Assembly (NCBI GenBank): GCA_002789615.1
Contig: PFTO01000183.1
Coordinates: 1-9,710 of the forward strand
Source: Acidobacteria bacterium CG_4_9_14_3_um_filter_49_7
GTDB lineage: Bacteria > Acidobacteriota > Holophagae > Thermotomaculales > Thermotomaculaceae
DNA: 9,710 nucleotides
Direction: 5' to 3'
The stretch's first letter is position 1. Each line of letters opens with the position of its first letter. A program made the translations under genes and the position numbers. The notes beneath the pieces are model-generated. The model did no database searches. It was given only the letters and a program-made list of their open reading frames with translations, and was not told the origin of the DNA. Below are positions 6,846 to 9,710 of this stretch, piece by piece.

Positions 6846-8239
6846 GATCTTCTCCTTTTCGTACTGCTATCCTGCTCGGGCGTCCCCCGCCGGTTTTTAA
6901 AAATAAGCCGAACTGGGACATCCGTCAGTTTGAACGATTCTCTCAAGCTATTTTCAAGGTAACGCTGGTAGGAAAAATGAGGCTGTACCTTTGAATTTGT
7001 GAATACAGTGAAGGTTTGAGGCATTGTACCGGTCTGGGTGATGTAGAAAAACTTCAGAAAACGCCCGCTTTGGGTGGGCGGTCTGTGCTTACCTGTTGCA
7101 TCTACCAGAAATTGATTGAGTTTGGAAGTGGAAATCTTCTGCGTAGCCTGCTTCGCAATGTGATCAATAAGGGGCAGGATCCGGGTAACCCGTTGACCGG
7201 TCTTTGCCGAAACAAAAAGAATGGGAGCATATTTCAGAAATTTCATCCTCTGGCGCATTTGTTCTTCAAATGTTTTAACTGTCTTTGTGTCTTTTTCAAT
7301 AAGGTCCCATTTGTTGAAGAGAATTATCACATTTCTATAGAGATTGTGGGCAAACCCGCTGATATTGGCGTCCTGAAGTGAGGTGTCCTGACTGGAGTCA
7401 ATGAGCATCAAGACAAAGTCCGATTTTTCAATGTTCTGTTGAGCATGGAGAACACTGACCTTTTCTATGAAATTGTCTATTTTGCCTCTTCTGCGGATTC
7501 CTGCTGTGTCAATGATACGAAATGTGCGCCCGTGGTACTTCAGCTTTGCGTCCACTGCGTCCCGTGTAGTTCCAGGAATATCGGATACAAGGGCGCGTTC
7601 CTCTCCCAGAAGGCGGTTCAATAGGGATGATTTGCCAACATTGGGTTTTCCGATGATGGAAATGGAATACTCAAGTGGAAGCTCCGGTTGGGTTTCCTCC
7701 GGGAGAACATCTTCTTCACTCTCTGGTGTGGGTTCAAGATGAAGCATGGCCATGATTTGTTCTTTCAGTTGGTCCATCCCGTCTCCATGGGCGGATGAAA
7801 CGGGAATCATTTCCTGAAAACCCAACTGATAGAAGTCTGAAATGTTATGTGCAGCACCTTTGATATCTACCTTGTTGGCTGCGAGAATAACCGACCTTGC
7901 CGCTTTACGCACGACATTTGCAACTTCTATATCCATAGCAGTGAGTCCCTGATCTGCATCAACCATCATAACTATTAGGTCAGACTCTCTCAGTGCGGTT
8001 AGAGTCTGGGTACGCATCTGTGAAAGGATGTAGTCAGATGTGGAGGGTTCAAGGCCACCCGTGTCTGTCAGAAGTACAGAGACACCGATGTCCAGTTCCA
8101 CTTCATGAAAAATGCGATCCCGGGTGACTCCCGGCATGTCATTTACAATGGCTTTACGCTTCTTTATCAGTCGGTTAAATAGAGTGGATTTACCAACGTT
8201 CGGTCTGCCAATAATTGCAATAACGGGAAGCTTTTTCAC
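6842..8239 (-). CDS. der: Ribosome-associated double GTPase Der (EngA)
   Basis: A 465-residue protein with tandem GTPase domains, needed for maturation of the 50S subunit. G domain 1 has GRPNVGKS (11-18), DTGG (59-62), NKVD (122-125) and SSA (148-150). After an acidic linker (about 168-190), G domain 2 has GKPNVGKS (197-204), DTAG (244-247), NKWD (309-312) and SAK (344-346). A KH-like domain fills about 370-450, ending in PVRLIFKNRR, followed by a short basic tail KRRRS. Length is usual for the family. The start is GTG (8239-8237), with AAGGG (8251-8247) seven bases upstream; a start-stop ATGTAA directly precedes it in the same frame. The gene lies 47 bases after the HIT gene and overlaps ybaK by four bases. 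Confidence 0.97.
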   Translation of the reverse strand: MKKLPVIAIIGRPNVGKSTLFNRLIKKRKAIVNDMPGVTRDRIFHEVELDIGVSVLLTDTGGLEPSTSDYILSQMRTQTLTALRESDLIVMMVDADQGLTAMDIEVANVVRKAARSVILAANKVDIKGAAHNISDFYQLGFQEMIPVSSAHGDGMDQLKEQIMAMLHLEPTPESEEDVLPEETQPELPLEYSISIIGKPNVGKSSLLNRLLGEERALVSDIPGTTRDAVDAKLKYHGRTFRIIDTAGIRRRGKIDNFIEKVSVLHAQQNIEKSDFVLMLIDSSQDTSLQDANISGFAHNLYRNVIILFNKWDLIEKDTKTVKTFEEQMRQRMKFLKYAPILFVSAKTGQRVTRILPLIDHIAKQATQKISTSKLNQFLVDATGKHRPPTQSGRFLKFFYITQTGTMPQTFTVFTNSKVQPHFSYQRYLENSLRESFKLTDVPVRLIFKNRRGTPEQDSSTKRRRS

Positions 8240-8251
8240 TTACATACCCTT
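8237..8251 (-). promoter_or_regulatory. der ribosome binding site with start-stop ATG-TAA before the GTG start
   Basis: On the minus strand AAGGG (8251-8247), T, then ATG TAA GTG (8245-8237) run together. The ATG is in frame with der but is followed at once by TAA, so it cannot begin the protein; GTG at 8239 is the first usable start and places the Walker A motif at residue 11 as in other Der proteins. Spacing to the purine run is one base for the ATG and seven for the GTG. Confidence 0.5.
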
Positions 8252-8286
8252 TTTGTAACCAGTGAGGTAGACAGGGAAAGATGGAG

Positions 8287-8625
8287 TTACCAGCATTTTC
8301 CGAGTTTTTTGCCGCCTATGAGGTGAAAGTGCAGGTGGGGGACTTCCTGTCCGCCGTCTGCGCCGGTGTTGATAAAAATCCGATAGCCGCTTTCGGAAAT
8401 CCCGAATTGACGGGCCAGTTTTTGCATTACCTGGAAGATTTCACCAACCAATGATTGATCGTAGGTCTCCATTTCATTTGTGGATATAATATGCTTTCTC
8501 GGGGCAACCAGAATATGCACCGGCGCGACCGGATTGATATCCTTGAAAGCCACAAGATTATCGTTTTCAAAAACAAGGTCAGTGGGAATTTCTCCACGGA
8601 CAATCTTACAGAAGATGCATTCCAT
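8287..8625 (-). CDS. HIT-family (HinT-like) nucleotide hydrolase
   Basis: A 112-residue histidine-triad protein. It begins MECIFCKIVRGEIP, with the Cys pair C3/C6 of zinc-binding HinT proteins, and ends with the triad H97-x-H99-x-H101 (PHLHFHLIGG). NPVAPVHILVAPRKHI (31-46) and FINTGADGGQ (84-93) are also family-typical. HinT proteins hydrolyse nucleoside phosphoramidates and aminoacyl-adenylates in the cytoplasm. The usual C-terminal WPPG is absent; the protein ends GGKKLGKCW, so the C-terminal segment involved in substrate choice differs from E. coli HinT. ATG 8625 has AAGGAG (8637-8632) six bases upstream and a strong promoter just before it, making this the first gene of the HIT-der-ybaK operon. 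Confidence 0.93.
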   Translation of the reverse strand: MECIFCKIVRGEIPTDLVFENDNLVAFKDINPVAPVHILVAPRKHIISTNEMETYDQSLVGEIFQVMQKLARQFGISESGYRIFINTGADGGQEVPHLHFHLIGGKKLGKCW

Positions 8626-8646
8626 TCTCTTCTCCTTTTCCCGTGA

Positions 8647-8675
8647 ATGATACCAGCATCGGCTGCCTTTGTCAA
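8647..8675 (-). promoter_or_regulatory. Near-consensus sigma70-type promoter of the HIT-der-ybaK operon
   Basis: On the minus strand a perfect TTGACA (8675-8670) is separated by 17 bases from TATCAT (8652-8647), which is one mismatch from consensus and preceded by TGG, an extended -10. Transcription should start near 8640, about 15 bases before ATG 8625 and just ahead of its AAGGAG. The spacer holds a small inverted repeat (CAGC-CGAT-GCTG) of doubtful meaning. Confidence 0.8.
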
Positions 8676-8698
8676 TGCGGGCCTTAGCTGACGCATGT

Positions 8699-9710
8699 TC
8701 ATCCGGTTATGGGTGATATGAAGGCACTAAGAGTTTCTTTCAGCTTGCTGTAGCTGAGTGTTTGCTCCGTACGTTCTCCTTTCCGAAGCTCGGAGGCAAG
8801 GGTGCCCCAGTTGACCAGTCCGGAGCGGTTCATCCATTGATGTCCGGTCTGGTAGTAGAATTTATTGATAGATTCTTCTCTTGTGATTTCTCCCATCGTG
8901 TGGAGTAGTTTCCCCCGGGTCAGAATTGAGGGGAGAATATTCGGGGGAAGCGTTTCGTCTTGACGGGAAATAGAATAATAACTTTCAAGGACCGTGTAAT
9001 ATGCCTCCAGGTAAGAGAGAATGCAACCGGCAATGTTTCTCAATACAAAGGCAGATTTGCTGTCGAGGCAGTATTTTTCTCCTTCTCGGGATACCAGTTC
9101 GAGTTCTTCGAGAAGGGACAACTCCCTGTGAATGTTGGATGATTGGGGCTCGTCTGTTTCGTACACAAACTCCATGTGAAAAAGTTTATGAAGAAAACTA
9201 TATTCTTCCTTCAAATCATTAAAAGTAAAAGAAGATTGTCTTAGTTTCAGGATAGACGCAGCAACAAAGGAAATATCAATAAAATGGTGGATGATGTTGT
9301 TCTTGTAGTATTCCATATAACTCCTTCGGGATTCAACAGGGCGGTAAATAATCTGGTTATCGATGGAATGTTTCTCAATTTTTTCGGATTGAACCAGGTA
9401 ATCCAACACTTTTATGGTGGCTTCTTCAATGGCGGTGGAGAGTTCTGCAAGCGGTACGGTCCGTGATTTGAAAAACCGAAGAGCATAGTCCAGCCGAAGC
9501 ATGAGGCCATCACGTGTCATTCCCCTGCGGACATTTGAAAGGAATAAGATGGAAACCAGTGCAATTGGTGTGATGAGTGTACTTTTCTGTATTTCACGGA
9601 TCACGCGGTAGCCCATCTGGTTGGTGAAATCACGGAATTCTTTGTCATTCAGCTGATCAAGTTGAATATCGTGCTCAGACAGATAATCGGAAAGTAGAAA
9701 CATTTTCCCG
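8699..9710 (-). CDS. plsB: Glycerol-3-phosphate O-acyltransferase PlsB, C-terminal part, cut by right window edge
   Basis: The reading frame is open to the right edge, with 336 codons visible; ATG 9703 is internal. The start, GKMFLLSDYLSEHD, matches the family segment after the acyltransferase fold (R/KVYVNFGEPISLKEYL type). The rest aligns by eye with the PlsB C-terminal domain: YRVIREIQKSTLITPIALVS (about 32-51 from ATG 9703), RRGMTRDGLMLRL (59-71), YYKNNIIHHFI (132-142), LKEEYSFLHKLFHMEF (164-179) and a closing TRGKLLHTMGEITREESINKFY segment. PlsB moves an acyl group from acyl-ACP or acyl-CoA to position 1 of sn-glycerol-3-phosphate at the inner membrane, the first step of phospholipid synthesis. 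The catalytic HX4D motif lies outside the window. TGA is at 8701-8699, 73 bases before the HIT gene, which has its own promoter. Confidence 0.85.
   Translation of the reverse strand, partial: GKMFLLSDYLSEHDIQLDQLNDKEFRDFTNQMGYRVIREIQKSTLITPIALVSILFLSNVRRGMTRDGLMLRLDYALRFFKSRTVPLAELSTAIEEATIKVLDYLVQSEKIEKHSIDNQIIYRPVESRRSYMEYYKNNIIHHFIDISFVAASILKLRQSSFTFNDLKEEYSFLHKLFHMEFVYETDEPQSSNIHRELSLLEELELVSREGEKYCLDSKSAFVLRNIAGCILSYLEAYYTVLESYYSISRQDETLPPNILPSILTRGKLLHTMGEITREESINKFYYQTGHQWMNRSGLVNWGTLASELRKGERTEQTLSYSKLKETLSAFISPITG

Noticed and set aside
6486..6962. A 158-codon plus-strand open frame
   Set aside because: It lies antisense to ybaK and the end of der, both certain genes, and its translation resembles no protein family.
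7016..7381. A 121-codon plus-strand open frame
   Set aside because: It is fully antisense to the second GTPase and KH domains of der and has no family resemblance.
8675..8698. Possible terminator hairpin after plsB (ATGCG...CGCAT)
   Set aside because: The stem is only five base pairs with a 12-base loop, and no T tract follows, so it is not a convincing intrinsic terminator.
9701..9703. ATG at the right edge as a true start of a 334-residue protein
   Set aside because: The frame stays open upstream to the edge (GGG AAA before ATG), and the residues around it match an internal PlsB segment after the acyltransferase fold.
1..9710. CRISPR arrays, insertion sequences, tRNA or rRNA genes, riboswitches
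   Set aside because: No regularly spaced repeats, transposase-like frames, terminal inverted repeats, cloverleaf patterns or long structured leaders were seen; the gaps are short and accounted for by promoters and a terminator.

Overview
The window looks like a slice of ordinary chromosome from a Gram-negative, meso-diaminopimelate-containing bacterium of moderate GC (mid-40s per cent by eye). Support comes from an Mpl muropeptide ligase, a two-lobed RND/MMPL exporter and a PlsB-type glycerol-3-phosphate acyltransferase. None of these fixes a phylum. The mix would suit an uncultured Acidobacteriota-, Desulfobacterota- or similar lineage, but that is only a guess. No mobile element, CRISPR array, tRNA or rRNA was seen, and every gene reads through without a frameshift.

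Layout. At the left edge (1-404, minus strand) lies the N-terminal part of a membrane-anchored sensor protein, probably a histidine kinase, with an odd cysteine cluster in its extracytoplasmic part. A 116-base divergent gap separates it from a plus-strand run of four genes (521-5788): RND/MMPL exporter, mpl, a small QueD/PTPS-family protein, and a Na+/Ca2+-type cation exchanger. Neighbouring genes in this run overlap by 1 to 13 bases (TGATG, ATGA, then 13 bases), so it is almost certainly one translationally coupled operon. It converges on rplI at a shared intrinsic terminator (5790-5819).

The right half is all minus strand. Reading with transcription: the C-terminal part of plsB (cut by the right edge), a near-consensus promoter, then HIT-family hydrolase, der (EngA GTPase) and ybaK (aminoacyl-tRNA deacylase), with der and ybaK sharing an ATGA overlap. 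rplI (ribosomal protein bL9) follows with a strong promoter of its own. This half serves housekeeping: phospholipid synthesis, ribosome assembly, translation quality control and a ribosomal protein.

The most interesting items are: (1) the PTPS-family protein, which has Glu in an ExxHGH motif instead of the catalytic Cys and LDY instead of LDH, recalling PTPS-III enzymes that stand in for dihydroneopterin aldolase in folate synthesis; (2) the unusual envelope/pterin/cation operon that holds it; (3) the cysteine-rich sensor domain; (4) a possible leaderless start for the exporter. I see no clearly new defence or mobile system here.
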